Assembly: GCA_016184105.1 (NCBI GenBank)
Contig: JACPDI010000028.1
Coordinates: 62,001 to 126,000, forward strand
Length of the DNA stretch: 64,000 nt
Source of the DNA: Acidobacteriota bacterium
Lineage (GTDB): Bacteria > Acidobacteriota > Vicinamibacteria > Vicinamibacterales > 2-12-FULL-66-21
Direction of reading: 5' to 3'
Shown: positions 16,570-25,111 of the stretch, piece by piece
How positions within the stretch are numbered: position 1 is the stretch's first letter
How the letters are laid out: each line of letters starts with the position of its first letter
Notes under the pieces: model-generated
The model's input: only the letters and a program-made list of their open reading frames with translations
What the model was told of the DNA's origin: nothing
Database searches by the model: none
Translations under genes and position numbers: made by a program

Positions 16570-17373
16570 TCAGGGGTGCAGCAGCCGAAAGCCGGCAAAC
16601 AGCCACGTGGCGTTGCCGCGCCTGATCGGATGGTCGTCCACGCGGCGCTCGAGCGCCGCCACGAGCTCGAGCGCGGCCGCGCCGCCGGCGAAGCGGAAGC
16701 CCCCCTCGACGCGCCCCCCGTTCTGCCACCCGCGGCCGGCGATCGAGCCGTCCGTATTGAACGTGTGCAGCGTCGCGGCGGCGAACGCCGCACGCCGCGC
16801 GTCGACGCGATAGTCGGCGCGCGCCTCCGCGCCGTACTCCGCGTCGTAATCCACCGACGAGCGCTGCACCGTGAACAGCGCGTGCCCCGCCATCGTGGCG
16901 GCGACGCGTCCCCGTGCGTACGGCCGGACGAACCGCACGCCGATCATGTTCCAGTCCACCGGCTCTGGCTTCTCGCGGTCGCTGAGGTGCCGGGACAGGT
17001 GGTGGAACACGCCGGAAATTTCGCCGTGGCGCGTGCGATGCGAGGCCGAGAGGTCGAGCGTGTAGTTTCCCTGCACCGGATCGAACGCGCGGCGCTCGTC
17101 TCCGAGGATCGCCTCGTAGTTGGCGAGGAACGTGATGCGCCCGGCACGGTAATCGTACAGGTCCAGGTCGCCGCCCAGATCCGCGTCCCACCGCAACTGC
17201 GGATCGCCCGTCGCGACGCGAACCGCGTTCAGGTGGAAACGGTAGCGCGAGAGCGGGCCCGGTGCCGCGGGGGCAGGGCCGGGCGCGGTGGACGCGATCT
17301 GCGCTGAGACGGGAAAGGAAACAGGTAAAAGGAGCAAGGCAAGAGGTAAAATGGCGATACACGCGCGCCTCAT
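16570..17373 (-). CDS. Secreted beta-strand-rich protein, possibly an outer-membrane barrel
   Basis: 267 residues: a signal peptide (about 1-25, ending VSAQ) and a Pro/Ala stretch precede alternating strands (YRFHLNAVRVA, LYDYRAGRITFLANYEAIL, GNYTLDLSASHRTRHG, RVAATMAGHALFTVQ). It reads like an outer-membrane barrel, ending LFAGFRLLHP. Start ATG 17373 overlaps the lpxD stop by one base (TGATG). The signal-peptide core is encoded by a polypyrimidine, AT-richer stretch that looks like one of the dispersed low-complexity repeats. Family not recognised. Confidence 0.6.
   Translation of the reverse strand: MRRACIAILPLALLLLPVSFPVSAQIASTAPGPAPAAPGPLSRYRFHLNAVRVATGDPQLRWDADLGGDLDLYDYRAGRITFLANYEAILGDERRAFDPVQGNYTLDLSASHRTRHGEISGVFHHLSRHLSDREKPEPVDWNMIGVRFVRPYARGRVAATMAGHALFTVQRSSVDYDAEYGAEARADYRVDARRAAFAAATLHTFNTDGSIAGRGWQNGGRVEGGFRFAGGAAALELVAALERRVDDHPIRRGNATWLFAGFRLLHP
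17310..17352. repeat. Polypurine low-complexity repeat encoding a signal-peptide core
   Basis: GGGAAAGGAAACAGGTAAAA followed by AGGAGCAAGGCAAGAGGTAA stands out from the GC-rich surroundings. Similar stretches occur at 49968-50029 (ABC linker) and 60421-60449 (C-terminus of the methyltransferase fusion). On the coding strand it yields LPLALLLLPVSFPVS. Confidence 0.5.
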
Positions 17374-18440
17374 CACTCCTCGCCGCGTACGCGCGCCAGC
17401 TCCGACTCGAGCCCCGCGAGGCGCCGCTCCAGATCCTGCACCTGCTTTCTCAACTCGGGCAGCTTCCTGATCACGGCCGACGACTTCAGCCACTCGCGGT
17501 TGGGAACCGCGGGATAGCCCGACACGAAGCTGCCCGGTCCGGTGGAATTGGGAATCCCCGTCTGCGCGGTGGCGATCGTGCCCTTGCCGATCGTGATGTG
17601 CCCGGCGACCCCGACCTGCCCGGCGAGCACGACGTCATCTTCCACCGTGGAGCTGCCCGCGATGCCGGTCTGCGCCGCGAACAGCACGCGTTCACCCACG
17701 CGCACCCCGTGGGCGATCTGCACGAGGTTGTCGATCTTGCTGCCCGCGCCGATCCGGGTCTCCCCGACGGCCGGCCGGTCCACGCACGTCCCCGCGCCCA
17801 GCTCCACGTCGTCTTCGATCACGACCGTGCCGTTCTGCGGGATCTTGTAGTGCGTGCCGTCCTTCCGCCGCGCGAACCCGTAGCCGTCGCTGCCGATCAC
17901 GACGCCGCCGTGGAGGATCACGCGGTCGCCAATCGTCACGCGCTCGCGAATCGCCACGTGCGAGTAGATGATGCAGTCGCGCCCGAGGCGGGTGCCCGCG
18001 CCAATCGCGGTGTGGGAGTGGATGACGGTGTGGTCGCCGATGACCGCGCCGTCGCCGATGGCGACAAACGGCCCGACGGCGACGTGCTTCCCGAACTGCA
18101 CGTCGCGCCCGATCGCGCTGCACGCGTCGACGCCCGGCGGGGGATGCGGCACGTGCGCGAACAGCTCGAGGGCGCGGGCGAACGCCACGTAGGGCTCCGG
18201 GGTGCGCAGGGCGGCGCAGGGCGGCGCCGGCGCCTTCTCGTCGAGGATGACCGCGGAGGCGCGCGTCGCGGCCAGCGCGCGCAGGTACTTCGGGTTGGCG
18301 ATGAAGCTGACCTCGCCCGGCTGCGCCTGTTCGATGCCGGCGGCGCCGGTGATCTCGACGACCCCGTCCCCTTCGAGACGGCAGCCAAGACGTTGGGCAA
18401 GGTCCTTGAGGGTCAACGCGCCGAGTATATCGCGGGTCAC
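17373..18440 (-). CDS. lpxD: UDP-3-O-(3-hydroxyacyl)glucosamine N-acyltransferase
   Basis: Third step of lipid A synthesis: adds the N-linked hydroxyacyl chain to UDP-3-O-acylglucosamine. The 355-residue product has the uridine-binding N-terminal domain (to about residue 100, with GEVSFIANPKYL), then left-handed beta-helix hexapeptide repeats and the catalytic His in NLVQIAHGVRVG, and a C-terminal coiled-coil helix. The GTG at 18440 overlaps the upstream stop (GTGA), which decides the start; a TTG at 18416 would give the more usual N-terminus MTLKDL. Unlike many genomes there is no fabZ or lpxA beside it. Confidence 0.94.
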   Translation of the reverse strand: MTRDILGALTLKDLAQRLGCRLEGDGVVEITGAAGIEQAQPGEVSFIANPKYLRALAATRASAVILDEKAPAPPCAALRTPEPYVAFARALELFAHVPHPPPGVDACSAIGRDVQFGKHVAVGPFVAIGDGAVIGDHTVIHSHTAIGAGTRLGRDCIIYSHVAIRERVTIGDRVILHGGVVIGSDGYGFARRKDGTHYKIPQNGTVVIEDDVELGAGTCVDRPAVGETRIGAGSKIDNLVQIAHGVRVGERVLFAAQTGIAGSSTVEDDVVLAGQVGVAGHITIGKGTIATAQTGIPNSTGPGSFVSGYPAVPNREWLKSSAVIRKLPELRKQVQDLERRLAGLESELARVRGEE

Positions 18441-19114
18441 GAGACCCGCTCGACAAAGGCCGCCAGGTGTTCGAGGTGCAACCGCGCCTCGATGGCGCGA
18501 AGCCGCTCGCGGCGCTGGGGACCGCCGGCGGCGATTGCCTCGCGCACCTCCCGCAGTTCCGCGCGCGGCCGCAGCTCCCACGCGGTCGCGTCGAGCCCCT
18601 GCCGCGCGCCGCGCATCGACAGATAGTGCCCCACGAAGCGGAACGCGAAGTAGTACGCGATGACGTTGGGGCCCGGCACCAGCATGAACACACCCGAGCC
18701 GATGAAGCCGAGCAGGTCGATGATGAACCAGCGCCGGTGCTTGTCGTAGTCGCTCGCGAGCTGCGTGCGGAGCGCGTCGCGCACGGTCGTCTCGGTCAGG
18801 TCGTCGGGATGGCCGAGCGTCGCGCGGTCGCAGCCGCGCAAGTGCCACAGGAGCCGCTGCTCGGCGATCGCTTCGGCGGCCCACCGGAGCGTCCGGGCCT
18901 TCATCCGGCCCCACCACCCCCCGGCCTCCTCGACCGGCGTGCCGCTCATCCGCGCGCGCCGATCGCGCTCGGCGGCGGCGAGCGTCTCGCGGAAGCGGTG
19001 CGTCAGCGACCGGAAAACCCCGCCCGCCGGCGCTCCTGTTTCGGGCGGCCCGTCGGCCACCTCGCAGTAAAGCTCGTGCGTGCCGACGCCGATCGGAACC
19101 AGGAAGACGTCCAT
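18437..19114 (-). CDS. Mitochondrial K+-H+ exchange-related family protein
   Basis: A 225-residue protein beginning MDVFLVPIGVGTHELYCEV, which matches the start of the K+-H+ exchange-related (Mit_KHE1-type) family. Residues 150-185 form a hydrophobic hairpin (FIIDLLGFIGSGVFMLVPGPNVIAYYFAFRFVGHYL). Biochemical role in bacteria is not established; a cation-homeostasis role is borrowed from the family name. It is divergent from mgtC across 27 bp with a shared -10-like element and coupled to lpxD downstream. Confidence 0.7.
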   Translation of the reverse strand: MDVFLVPIGVGTHELYCEVADGPPETGAPAGGVFRSLTHRFRETLAAAERDRRARMSGTPVEEAGGWWGRMKARTLRWAAEAIAEQRLLWHLRGCDRATLGHPDDLTETTVRDALRTQLASDYDKHRRWFIIDLLGFIGSGVFMLVPGPNVIAYYFAFRFVGHYLSMRGARQGLDATAWELRPRAELREVREAIAAGGPQRRERLRAIEARLHLEHLAAFVERVS

Positions 19115-19123
19115 GCCGGGATT

Positions 19124-19130
19124 TACGATA
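19124..19130. promoter_or_regulatory. Shared divergent -10 element (KHE-like / mgtC)
   Basis: TACGATA gives TACGAT on the plus strand, 12 nt before the mgtC ATG, and TATCGT on the minus strand, 10 nt before the KHE-like ATG. The whole gap between the start codons is 27 bp, so both mRNAs would have leaders of only a few bases. Confidence 0.45.
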
Positions 19131-19141
19131 GCATTCGCGCG

Positions 19142-19600
19142 ATGGAACTTGGACTCGCGCAGATTATCGAGCGGCTGCTGCTGGCCGCCTCGCTGGGCGC
19201 GCTCATCGGCCTCGAGCGGGAGTGGAACCAGAAAGCGGCCGGGCTCAGGACCAACACGCTCATCGCCGTCGGCTCGGCGCTGTTCACGCTGATGTCGATC
19301 GAACTGGCGCCGCCAGACAGGGCGGCCGACCCGACCCGCATCGCCTCCCAGATCGTCACCGGCATCGGGTTTCTCGGCGGTGGGGCCATCCTGCGGACCG
19401 GCGGATCGGTCAAGGGCCTGACGACCGCCGCCACGATCTGGGTCAACGCGGCGATCGGGGTGGCCGCCGGCGCCGGCAGCTTCCGCCTCGCCGCCGTCGC
19501 GGCCCTCACCACGCTCATCGTGCTGCGCCTGCTGCTGCCCGTCGAACGCGTCGTCGAGCGCCACCACGACCGGCGCGAGATGCCGCCGGGGACGGAGTAG
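19142..19600 (+). CDS. MgtC/SapB family membrane protein
   Basis: 152 residues with four or five hydrophobic segments covering the MgtC domain: LLLAASLGALIGLEREW near residues 11-27, GLRTNTLIAVGSALFTLMS, the VTGIGFLGGGAILR signature (about 78-92) and GLTTAATIWVNAAIGVAAG. The C-terminal soluble domain of Salmonella MgtC is absent, as in most short homologues. MgtC proteins are tied to growth at low Mg2+ and to F-ATPase control. An ion-related divergent neighbour makes a shared regulation plausible. Confidence 0.9.
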   Translation: MELGLAQIIERLLLAASLGALIGLEREWNQKAAGLRTNTLIAVGSALFTLMSIELAPPDRAADPTRIASQIVTGIGFLGGGAILRTGGSVKGLTTAATIWVNAAIGVAAGAGSFRLAAVAALTTLIVLRLLLPVERVVERHHDRREMPPGTE

Positions 19601-19627
19601 ACGCCGCAGAAACCGCGGAAGCGCCTT
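19601..19627. repeat. Dispersed GCAGAA/CCGCGG repeat copy
   Basis: CGCCGCAGAAACCGCGGAAG lies directly after the mgtC stop and before the convergent phospholipase C-like gene. It is a diverged member of the TTCTGCGG repeat family. Confidence 0.45.
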
Positions 19628-20513
19628 ACCGCCGCCGGACCTTCCTGTTGCCTCTGGGCGGCTCGAGCGGGAGGGCCGGCTTCCCTGCGCGCTCCCACGC
19701 GCCGGCAATGACGGCCGCCACGCCGCTGATTGCGGCCGACAGCTGCTTCTCCAGGATCGGACGCGTGCCGGCGTACATCTGCGCGAAGTACCCGTCGTCG
19801 TACTCGTCGCGCCCCCGCACCGCTCGCCGATCGACCGCGAGGATCTGCTCGACCGCGGGGAACCCGTCGGTCAGCGTATCGAAGATGAACTCGCGCGGGT
19901 CTGTCACCGGGGGCATCGCCCGTGGCGCAGGCGTGAGCCGCGGCAGATTGCGAAGCACGAGCTGCGATTCGAAGCGCGAATGAATACCCCACTGCTTCGT
20001 GAGCTGGCCGTCATAGTTGAGCGCGGCGTGAAACGGCACGTGCGCGTCGGCCACGTAATGCGCGATCACCGCCGAGAAGAACTTCACGTCCTCGGGGCCG
20101 TAACCGGGGTCGGGGCGCGCGGCGGTCTCGAATCCCTTCACGAGCTTGTCGAACATCTCCGCGGTCCGCCAGGGCAGCGTTCCGTTCTTCGTCACGAACT
20201 CGACACCGAATTTCTTCACCGCCTCGTCGTAGTCGTGCGGCAGCGCGGTGAACGGATGCGGGCCGTACGCGTCCATGTCCACGAAGTGCCGCGGCGGCTC
20301 CTCGACGAACCCCGCGTTGCGCCACAGGTCCGGGTCGATCGAGTGCTCGACGATCATCTGCCGGTGCTTCTCGTAGAACGGCCGGATCTCAACGGGCAGG
20401 AGCGCGATGGCGCGGCCGGCGATGAGCCGGTGCACGTCCAGCCCCCACGCGCGCATCGGCGCCGGTGCGCACACGAGCGCCGCCGCCAGGGTAGCCATCA
20501 CGAATCGTCGCAT
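19626..20513 (-). CDS. Secreted zinc-dependent phospholipase C / S1-P1 nuclease-like protein
   Basis: 295 residues with a signal peptide (about 1-22, ending MRA). The mature N-terminus WGLDVHRLIAGRAIALLP and the later AVIAHYVADAHVPFHAALNYDGQ place it in the all-alpha trinuclear-zinc superfamily of bacterial phospholipase C and S1/P1 nucleases, where an N-terminal Trp plus several His/Asp residues bind zinc. Which activity it has cannot be told. The ATG lies 6 nt after TACCAT. The C-terminus is very basic (RGNRKVRRR). Confidence 0.75.
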   Translation of the reverse strand: MRRFVMATLAAALVCAPAPMRAWGLDVHRLIAGRAIALLPVEIRPFYEKHRQMIVEHSIDPDLWRNAGFVEEPPRHFVDMDAYGPHPFTALPHDYDEAVKKFGVEFVTKNGTLPWRTAEMFDKLVKGFETAARPDPGYGPEDVKFFSAVIAHYVADAHVPFHAALNYDGQLTKQWGIHSRFESQLVLRNLPRLTPAPRAMPPVTDPREFIFDTLTDGFPAVEQILAVDRRAVRGRDEYDDGYFAQMYAGTRPILEKQLSAAISGVAAVIAGAWERAGKPALPLEPPRGNRKVRRR

Positions 20514-20519
20514 GCCAAC

Positions 20520-20525
20520 ATGGTA
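20520..20525 (-). promoter_or_regulatory. -10-like hexamer of the phospholipase C-like gene
   Basis: TACCAT on the minus strand ends 6 nt before the ATG at 20513, fitting a leaderless start. Confidence 0.3.
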
Positions 20526-20667
20526 GCCGATGCCCCGGCTCGGCGCTCACCTGTCCACTCGAAACACCGAAGGACGATGAGCGGGAGCGAAGGCGATCGA
20601 CGCGGGCGCCGCTCGAGATCGATCCGTACGACGCGATGAACCTCGCGACGCTGCGATCGCTGATCGC
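20526..20667. other. Intergenic region, possible coding remnant
   Basis: No complete gene. On the plus strand the end of this stretch translates as LEIDPYDAMNLATLRSLIA followed by a TAG at 20669, which looks protein-like, but there is no start or domain upstream. It may be the tail of a decayed gene. The dispersed repeat begins at 20671. Confidence 0.2.
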
Positions 20668-21249
20668 CTAGGATTCCTGCGTGTTCCGCGCGTTCTGCGG
20701 TAAGAGCTCCTTCTCCCCGAAGATCTCCGCCTGGAACCTGAAGATCTCCGCGCCGTGCTTCCAGGCGTCTGCCGGCAGCCCGGCCTTGCGGCACGCGTGG
20801 GCCAGGAAGGTGTCGCGGTCCCATCCCCACTCGGTGGCGACCTGCGGGAGCAGGAGGCCGCTGTGCGATCGCTGTTGAACAAGGAGGCCGTCGCGCCCGA
20901 TCTCGATCTCGTCGACCGACGCGACCCGCTCCATCGGGGTCAGGACGGAGATCTCGATATCGGTCGCGGCGTCGAGCTCGGGGGCGGTGAGCGGGGGAAA
21001 GCGCGGGTCGCGAACGGCGGCCGCAATCGCGCAATGCGCCACGGTCGCGGCGAGCGGCTGCCGGGGTTCGATCTGGCCGATGCATCCCCGCAGCTCGCCG
21101 AAGCGGCGCAGCGTCACGAATGCGCCCGCCGGAGATTCGGCGCCCAGCGCCTCGCCGCGGGGATCGTAGTGCCGTCCCTGGACCGCCGCGGCCACCGCGT
21201 CGCGGGCAATCTGCAGCAGCTCACGCCGTGCATCCGGCGACAACGGCAT
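20668..21249 (-). CDS. AMMECR1 domain protein (AmmeMemoRadiSam system protein A type)
   Basis: 193 residues covering a complete AMMECR1 domain: GAFVTLRRFGELRGCIGQIEP contains the invariant LRGCIG, followed by DPRFPPLTAPEL and EISVLTPME. Its ATG overlaps the stop of the MEMO gene by one base (TGATG). The C-terminal residues LPQNARNTQES are encoded by a copy of the TTCTGCGG dispersed repeat, so the native C-terminus has been replaced or extended. Biochemical function is not established; the usual radical SAM partner is not in the window. Confidence 0.9.
   Translation of the reverse strand: MPLSPDARRELLQIARDAVAAAVQGRHYDPRGEALGAESPAGAFVTLRRFGELRGCIGQIEPRQPLAATVAHCAIAAAVRDPRFPPLTAPELDAATDIEISVLTPMERVASVDEIEIGRDGLLVQQRSHSGLLLPQVATEWGWDRDTFLAHACRKAGLPADAWKHGAEIFRFQAEIFGEKELLPQNARNTQES
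20671..20710. repeat. Dispersed TTCTGCGG repeat forming the AMMECR1 C-terminus
   Basis: GTTCCGCGCGTTCTGCGGTA plus the preceding CCTGCGT unit match the copies at 1279 and 35426. On the minus strand it encodes the last dozen residues and supplies the stop region of the AMMECR1 gene. Confidence 0.6.
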
Positions 21250-22100
21250 CAGTGTGCCCGCGGCCGGCTGAACGCGGCGGCCAGGTACCCGACGACCGCG
21301 GTGCGGTCGCCCGACACGTCTCCGGAATGCGCGTACCGCAGCACGTGCGCGCGCCCTGCGCCCAAATCGCGCGCCGCGATCATGGCGGCGATCGCCGCGC
21401 CGCCGCCGCACGCCACGTAGCGGCCGCGCTCGTGCTCGGGATAGCTCTCGTACTCGTCCAGGAGCCCGTCGGGGTCGAAACGCTCGACAAACCGCGCGAC
21501 GAGCCCGTCGAGTTTTTCCGCGCGCTCCGCCTCGAAGTAGTGCGACAGGTCGGTGCTCGCCGCGATGAGCGCCCGCCGCCCCGCAAGCGTGCGCGACAGG
21601 GCGTCGGCCAACGCGAGGATCGTCGACCGGGTCTGGTATCCAATCACGAGCGGCACGATCCGCGCGGACAGCACGCGCTGGATGAAGGGCAGGTGCATCT
21701 CCAGGGAGTGCTCCCGCACGTGCGCCGTGGGATGCGGCCGGATGATGGCGGAGGCGGCGATCATCGTCGCGGCAAGCTCCTCGTCGATCTCGGCGACCCC
21801 CAACGGGGTCTCGAAGCCGCCGCGATCGTGAATCGCGACGCCGTCGAACGCGACGTAGTGCGACGGGCCCACCAGGACTATGACATCGAAATCTTCTGAC
21901 GCCACCGCGCGGTACGCATGGGCGGCGACGCCGCCGGAAAACATCATCCCGGCGTGGGGCGCGATCACCGCCACCGTTCCGGAAAGCGCCGGCACGCGCG
22001 CGGCCGCGAGCAGCGAGTCCACCTCCTGCTCGAGCGCGCCGCGTGAGCCCGGATACCACGAACCCGCCACCGCCGGCGGCCGAATCATCGGCACGGGCAT
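21249..22100 (-). CDS. MEMO family protein (AmmeMemoRadiSam system protein B type)
   Basis: 283 residues with the MEMO landmarks in order: AVAGSWYPG (about 11-19), [38 protein letters not shown] and ASTDLSHYF; conserved His/Cys-type residues form the metal site of the extradiol dioxygenase fold. It is coupled to AMMECR1. ATG codons at 22100 and 22088 are both possible. Divergent from gatC across 24 bp. Function in bacteria is unknown. Confidence 0.9.
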   Translation of the reverse strand: MPVPMIRPPAVAGSWYPGSRGALEQEVDSLLAAARVPALSGTVAVIAPHAGMMFSGGVAAHAYRAVASEDFDVIVLVGPSHYVAFDGVAIHDRGGFETPLGVAEIDEELAATMIAASAIIRPHPTAHVREHSLEMHLPFIQRVLSARIVPLVIGYQTRSTILALADALSRTLAGRRALIAASTDLSHYFEAERAEKLDGLVARFVERFDPDGLLDEYESYPEHERGRYVACGGGAAIAAMIAARDLGAGRAHVLRYAHSGDVSGDRTAVVGYLAAAFSRPRAH

Positions 22101-22112
22101 GCCTCCGTCGCA

Positions 22113-22119
22113 TACGATA
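22113..22119. promoter_or_regulatory. Shared divergent -10 element (MEMO / gatC)
   Basis: TACGATA again: TACGAT on the plus strand ends 6 nt before the gatC ATG (leaderless spacing), and TATCGT on the minus strand ends 13 nt before the MEMO ATG. The heptamer is the same as the one between the KHE-like and mgtC genes. Confidence 0.5.
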
Positions 22120-22124
22120 CACCT

Positions 22125-22427
22125 ATGGCCTCCGAGCTTGGACCGGACGATGTCGAGCGAGTCGCCAGGCTCGCACGCCTCCGGCTGACCCCGCAGGAAA
22201 CCGAACGCTTCGCCGGGCAGTTGCGCCGCATCCTGGCCTACGCCGAGCAGGTGCAGCAGGTGGACACGTCCGCCGTGCCCCCCATGTCCCATCCGTTCCC
22301 CGACCCCGAGGCGCCGTTGCGGGACGACGAGGAACGCCCGTCGCTCGGCGCCGGTGCCACGCACCGGAACGCGCCCGAGGCCGATCGCGACGCCGGGCTG
22401 TTCAAAGTGCCACGGGTGCTTGGATGA
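22125..22427 (+). CDS. gatC: Asp/Glu-tRNA amidotransferase subunit C
   Basis: 100 residues, usual GatC size, with [18 protein letters not shown] at the start, [17 protein letters not shown] in the middle and a C-terminal FKVPRVLG like the canonical FKVPRV ending. It stabilises GatAB, which converts Glu-tRNA(Gln) or Asp-tRNA(Asn) to the amide form. The stop overlaps the gatA start (ATGA). gatB is not in the window. Confidence 0.95.
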   Translation: MASELGPDDVERVARLARLRLTPQETERFAGQLRRILAYAEQVQQVDTSAVPPMSHPFPDPEAPLRDDEERPSLGAGATHRNAPEADRDAGLFKVPRVLG

Positions 22428-23926
22428 GCGCGCCCCGAACCGCCGCTGCCATCGCCCGCCTCGTCCGAAGCGGCGACCTGTCAGCCGTCGACGTGTGCGA
22501 GCGCGCCCTCGCCGACATCGCGGCGCGCGACGCCGGCATTCACGCCTTCCTTCGCGTGACCGGCGACCGCGCGCTCGCCCGCGCAAAGGCCGTGGACGCC
22601 GAGCGCGCCCGCGGCCGCACGGGCCCCCTCAGCGGCGTGCCCGTGGCCATCAAGGACAACCTCTGCACGGTGGATGTCGAAACGACCGCGGGGTCGCGCA
22701 TCCTCGCCGGTTATCTGCCGCCCTATGACGCGACGGCGGTCGCACGGCTCGAAGAGGCGGGCGCCGTCGTGATCGGTAAGGCCAACTGCGACGAGTTCGC
22801 CATGGGCTCTTCAACCGAGCACTCCGCGTTCGGGCCCACGATGAACCCGCGGGATCCCGCGCGCATCCCCGGCGGTTCGAGCGGCGGCTCGGCGGCGGCC
22901 GTCGCCGCCGGCATGGTGCCGCTCGCGCTCGGCTCCGATACCGGCGGCTCGATCCGCCAGCCCGCCGCGCTCTGCGGCGTCGTCGGCCTGAAGCCGACCT
23001 ACGGCCGCGTGTCGCGGTACGGCCTGGTGGCCTTTGCCTCGTCGCTCGATCAGATTGGACCGTTGTCGCTCGACGCGCGCGATGCGGCGATTGTGCTCGG
23101 CGCCATCGCGGGCGCCGATCCGATGGACGCCACCTGCTCGCGGCGCGACGTGCCGGACTACGCGGCGGCGCTCGACGGCGCGGACCTGCGCGGTGTCCGG
23201 ATCGGCATCCCGACGCGCGTGCTGGAAGAGGGGCGACACGGGAACGGCACCGGCGCGCGAGAGGCGCAGGCGGGGATCGATGATGACGTGCGGCGGTCGT
23301 TCGACGAAGCGCTGCGCGCGCTGGTGTCGCTCGGTGCGACGGTCGTGGAAATCGAATTGCCGCACGCGAAGTACGCCACGCCGGTGTACTACCTGATCGC
23401 CACAGCGGAAGCCAGCTCCAACCTCGCGCGCTACGACGGCGTGCGTTACGGCCGCCGCGCGCCGCTCGCTCCCGGCGAGGGGCTGGCCGACATGTACGAG
23501 CGAACGCGCGCGGAGGGGTTCGGCGCCGAGGTGAAACGCCGAATCATGCTCGGCACCTACGTCCTGAGCGCCGGTTACTACGACGCGTACTACTTGAAGG
23601 CGCAGCAGGTCCGCACGCTCGTCGCGCGCGACTACGAGCAGGCGCTCGCGCGCGCCGACCTGATCGCGATGCCCACGACGCCCACGCCCGCCTTCCGCCT
23701 CGGCGAGCGGATGGATGATCCGCTGCAGATGTATCTGGCCGACGTGTTCACCGTCGCGGTGAACCTCGCGGGCCTGCCGGCCATCAGCGTGCCGTGCGGC
23801 ACGTCACGGGGCGGGCTGCCGATCGGCCTGCAGCTGATCGGCCGGGCGTTCGACGAAGCCGGTGTCCTTCGGGCTGCGGACGCGTATCAGCGCCACGCCG
23901 CCGACCACGCGTCGAACGTGGCCTGA
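22424..23926 (+). CDS. gatA: Asp/Glu-tRNA amidotransferase subunit A
   Basis: Amidase-signature enzyme (500 residues) that releases ammonia from glutamine for the transamidation. The Ser-cisSer-Lys triad is visible: Lys in VPVAIKDN (about residue 78), [14 protein letters not shown], and [12 protein letters not shown] with the nucleophile Ser. [17 protein letters not shown] and the C-terminal LPAISVPCG are family hallmarks. A small insertion of about 15 residues ([15 protein letters not shown]) lies after RVLEE. The end overlaps the convergent surE gene by 40 bp. Confidence 0.96.
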   Translation: MSAPRTAAAIARLVRSGDLSAVDVCERALADIAARDAGIHAFLRVTGDRALARAKAVDAERARGRTGPLSGVPVAIKDNLCTVDVETTAGSRILAGYLPPYDATAVARLEEAGAVVIGKANCDEFAMGSSTEHSAFGPTMNPRDPARIPGGSSGGSAAAVAAGMVPLALGSDTGGSIRQPAALCGVVGLKPTYGRVSRYGLVAFASSLDQIGPLSLDARDAAIVLGAIAGADPMDATCSRRDVPDYAAALDGADLRGVRIGIPTRVLEEGRHGNGTGAREAQAGIDDDVRRSFDEALRALVSLGATVVEIELPHAKYATPVYYLIATAEASSNLARYDGVRYGRRAPLAPGEGLADMYERTRAEGFGAEVKRRIMLGTYVLSAGYYDAYYLKAQQVRTLVARDYEQALARADLIAMPTTPTPAFRLGERMDDPLQMYLADVFTVAVNLAGLPAISVPCGTSRGGLPIGLQLIGRAFDEAGVLRAADAYQRHAADHASNVA

Positions 23927-24726
23927 TCGAACTCGCCGATCCGCATCGGCACCACCGACACGTAGCCGTGATCCGTGGCCCAGACGTCGGTGCCCTCCGG
24001 ATCGGCCGTGGGTTCCTCCCAGATGCTCCAGAAGTAGCGCCGGCCGTTCGGGCTCTTCTGCTCCTCGAAGCGCTCTGTGCCCGTCAACAGGCTCTGGCGC
24101 GTCACGCGGATCCCCTTGATCGCGTCGGCGCTGCCCGCCGGGATGTTCACGTTGAGGAACGCGCCGGAGGGCAGCCCTCGCGTCTTCACCTGCTCCGCGA
24201 TGCGGCGCACCATCTCGGCCGCCGCGAGGTAGTGAGGGTCCCCCTCCACCGCCATCGACACGGCGATCGCGGGAATCCCCTGCAGCGCCGCCTCCCGGGC
24301 GGCTCCCACCGTGCCCGATACGTACGAGACCGCGCCCAGGTTGTAGCCACGGTTGATGCCGGACACGACGAGGTCGGGTTTGTCGGTCATCAGCGCGCCA
24401 AGCGCCACTTTCACGCAGCTGGCGGGCGTCGCCACCACGCGCCAGGCCGTAGGCACGTCGGGGAGCGCAACCTTGTCCACGTACATCGGGTCGCCGATCG
24501 TGATCGAGTGCCCCTTGCCGCTCTGGTTCTCGGCAGGGGCGACGACGGTCACCTCGCCAAGGCGGGCCAGGGCCTGCGCCACGGCCAGGATGCCCGGCGC
24601 GCGGATACCGTCGTCATTGGTGACGAGAATGCGATAGGGCTTCGCCGGCTGTTGCGCGGGAAGCACCGCGCCCAGCACCGCGAGGAAGGCCAGAACCGGC
24701 CACGTTCGGCGCCACAGGATCATCAT
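23887..24726 (-). CDS. surE: SurE-type 5'/3'-nucleotidase, apparently exported
   Basis: Acid phosphatase acting on nucleoside monophosphates. The metal-binding LVTNDDG (about residues 34-40), [24 protein letters not shown] and the [11 protein letters not shown] segment are all present. Unlike the standard cytoplasmic SurE, about 28 N-terminal residues form a signal peptide or anchor ([23 protein letters not shown]), so this one probably works in the periplasm. ATG 24726 lies 7 nt after TATCAT; an upstream GTG (24747) would start before the promoter element. Confidence 0.9.
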   Translation of the reverse strand: MMILWRRTWPVLAFLAVLGAVLPAQQPAKPYRILVTNDDGIRAPGILAVAQALARLGEVTVVAPAENQSGKGHSITIGDPMYVDKVALPDVPTAWRVVATPASCVKVALGALMTDKPDLVVSGINRGYNLGAVSYVSGTVGAAREAALQGIPAIAVSMAVEGDPHYLAAAEMVRRIAEQVKTRGLPSGAFLNVNIPAGSADAIKGIRVTRQSLLTGTERFEEQKSPNGRRYFWSIWEEPTADPEGTDVWATDHGYVSVVPMRIGEFDQATFDAWSAAWR

Positions 24727-24733
24727 GGCGCCG

Positions 24734-24739
24734 ATGATA
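24734..24739 (-). promoter_or_regulatory. -10-like hexamer of surE
   Basis: TATCAT on the minus strand ends 7 nt before the ATG at 24726, which favours that start over the GTG at 24747. Confidence 0.35.
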
Positions 24740-24793
24740 CACCTCACGCGAGCGCCGGCTTGACCGCCTTCACCAGGACACGGAAGGCCGCGG

Positions 24794-24850
24794 AAAGTGG
24801 GACAGTCACACTTTCAGCGGGTCGACTGGAAAGTGTGACTGTCCCACTTT
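24794..24850. repeat. REP-like palindrome, copy 1 of 3
   Basis: Two perfect 22-bp inverted arms (24794-24815 and 24829-24850) with core GTGGGACAGTCACAC and a 13-nt loop. Each arm also contains AAAGTG...CACTTT and can fold on itself. The left flank holds a GGAAGGCCGCGG piece of the dispersed TTCTGCGG family. It separates surE from the small membrane protein gene. Copies 2 and 3 are at 37748 and 51489. Confidence 0.85.
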
Positions 24851-24853
24851 GCG

Positions 24854-25111
24854 TTACGTCCGAGCCGCCCGTCGGGTTCCGGCCGCGAGCTGATCGACCT
24901 GGCCGCGCGGGGCGTCGGGCGGGAGAAACCGGATCGGCTCCCCCACGCGTTCGTCGAGGCTCTTGATGACCAGCGTCTTGCGGCTGGTGGCCCGGAACTT
25001 GGGCAAATTGAACAGGACGGTAAACCCGATGAAAAGCGCCAGGAGGAAGACGACGGCAGCGCCGACCCCCTCGATGAATCCGAAGATGAGGTGTTGCACG
25101 TCTGCGGTCAC
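24854..25111 (-). CDS. Small membrane protein of unknown function
   Basis: 85 residues: one strong transmembrane helix (GVGAAVVFLLALFIGFTVLFNL, about 14-35) followed by a basic cytoplasmic tail with TLVIKSLDERVGEPIRFLPP. The GTG at 25111 overlaps the rpoZ stop (GTGA), so it is the translationally coupled downstream partner of rpoZ. The reading frame extends further upstream but only this part looks like protein. Family not recognised. Confidence 0.55.
   Translation of the reverse strand: MTADVQHLIFGFIEGVGAAVVFLLALFIGFTVLFNLPKFRATSRKTLVIKSLDERVGEPIRFLPPDAPRGQVDQLAAGTRRAART

Noticed and set aside
15175-17307. Long plus-strand open frame opposite the M16 peptidase genes
   Set aside because: Antisense shadow of two recognised genes, Arg/His-rich and without any motif.
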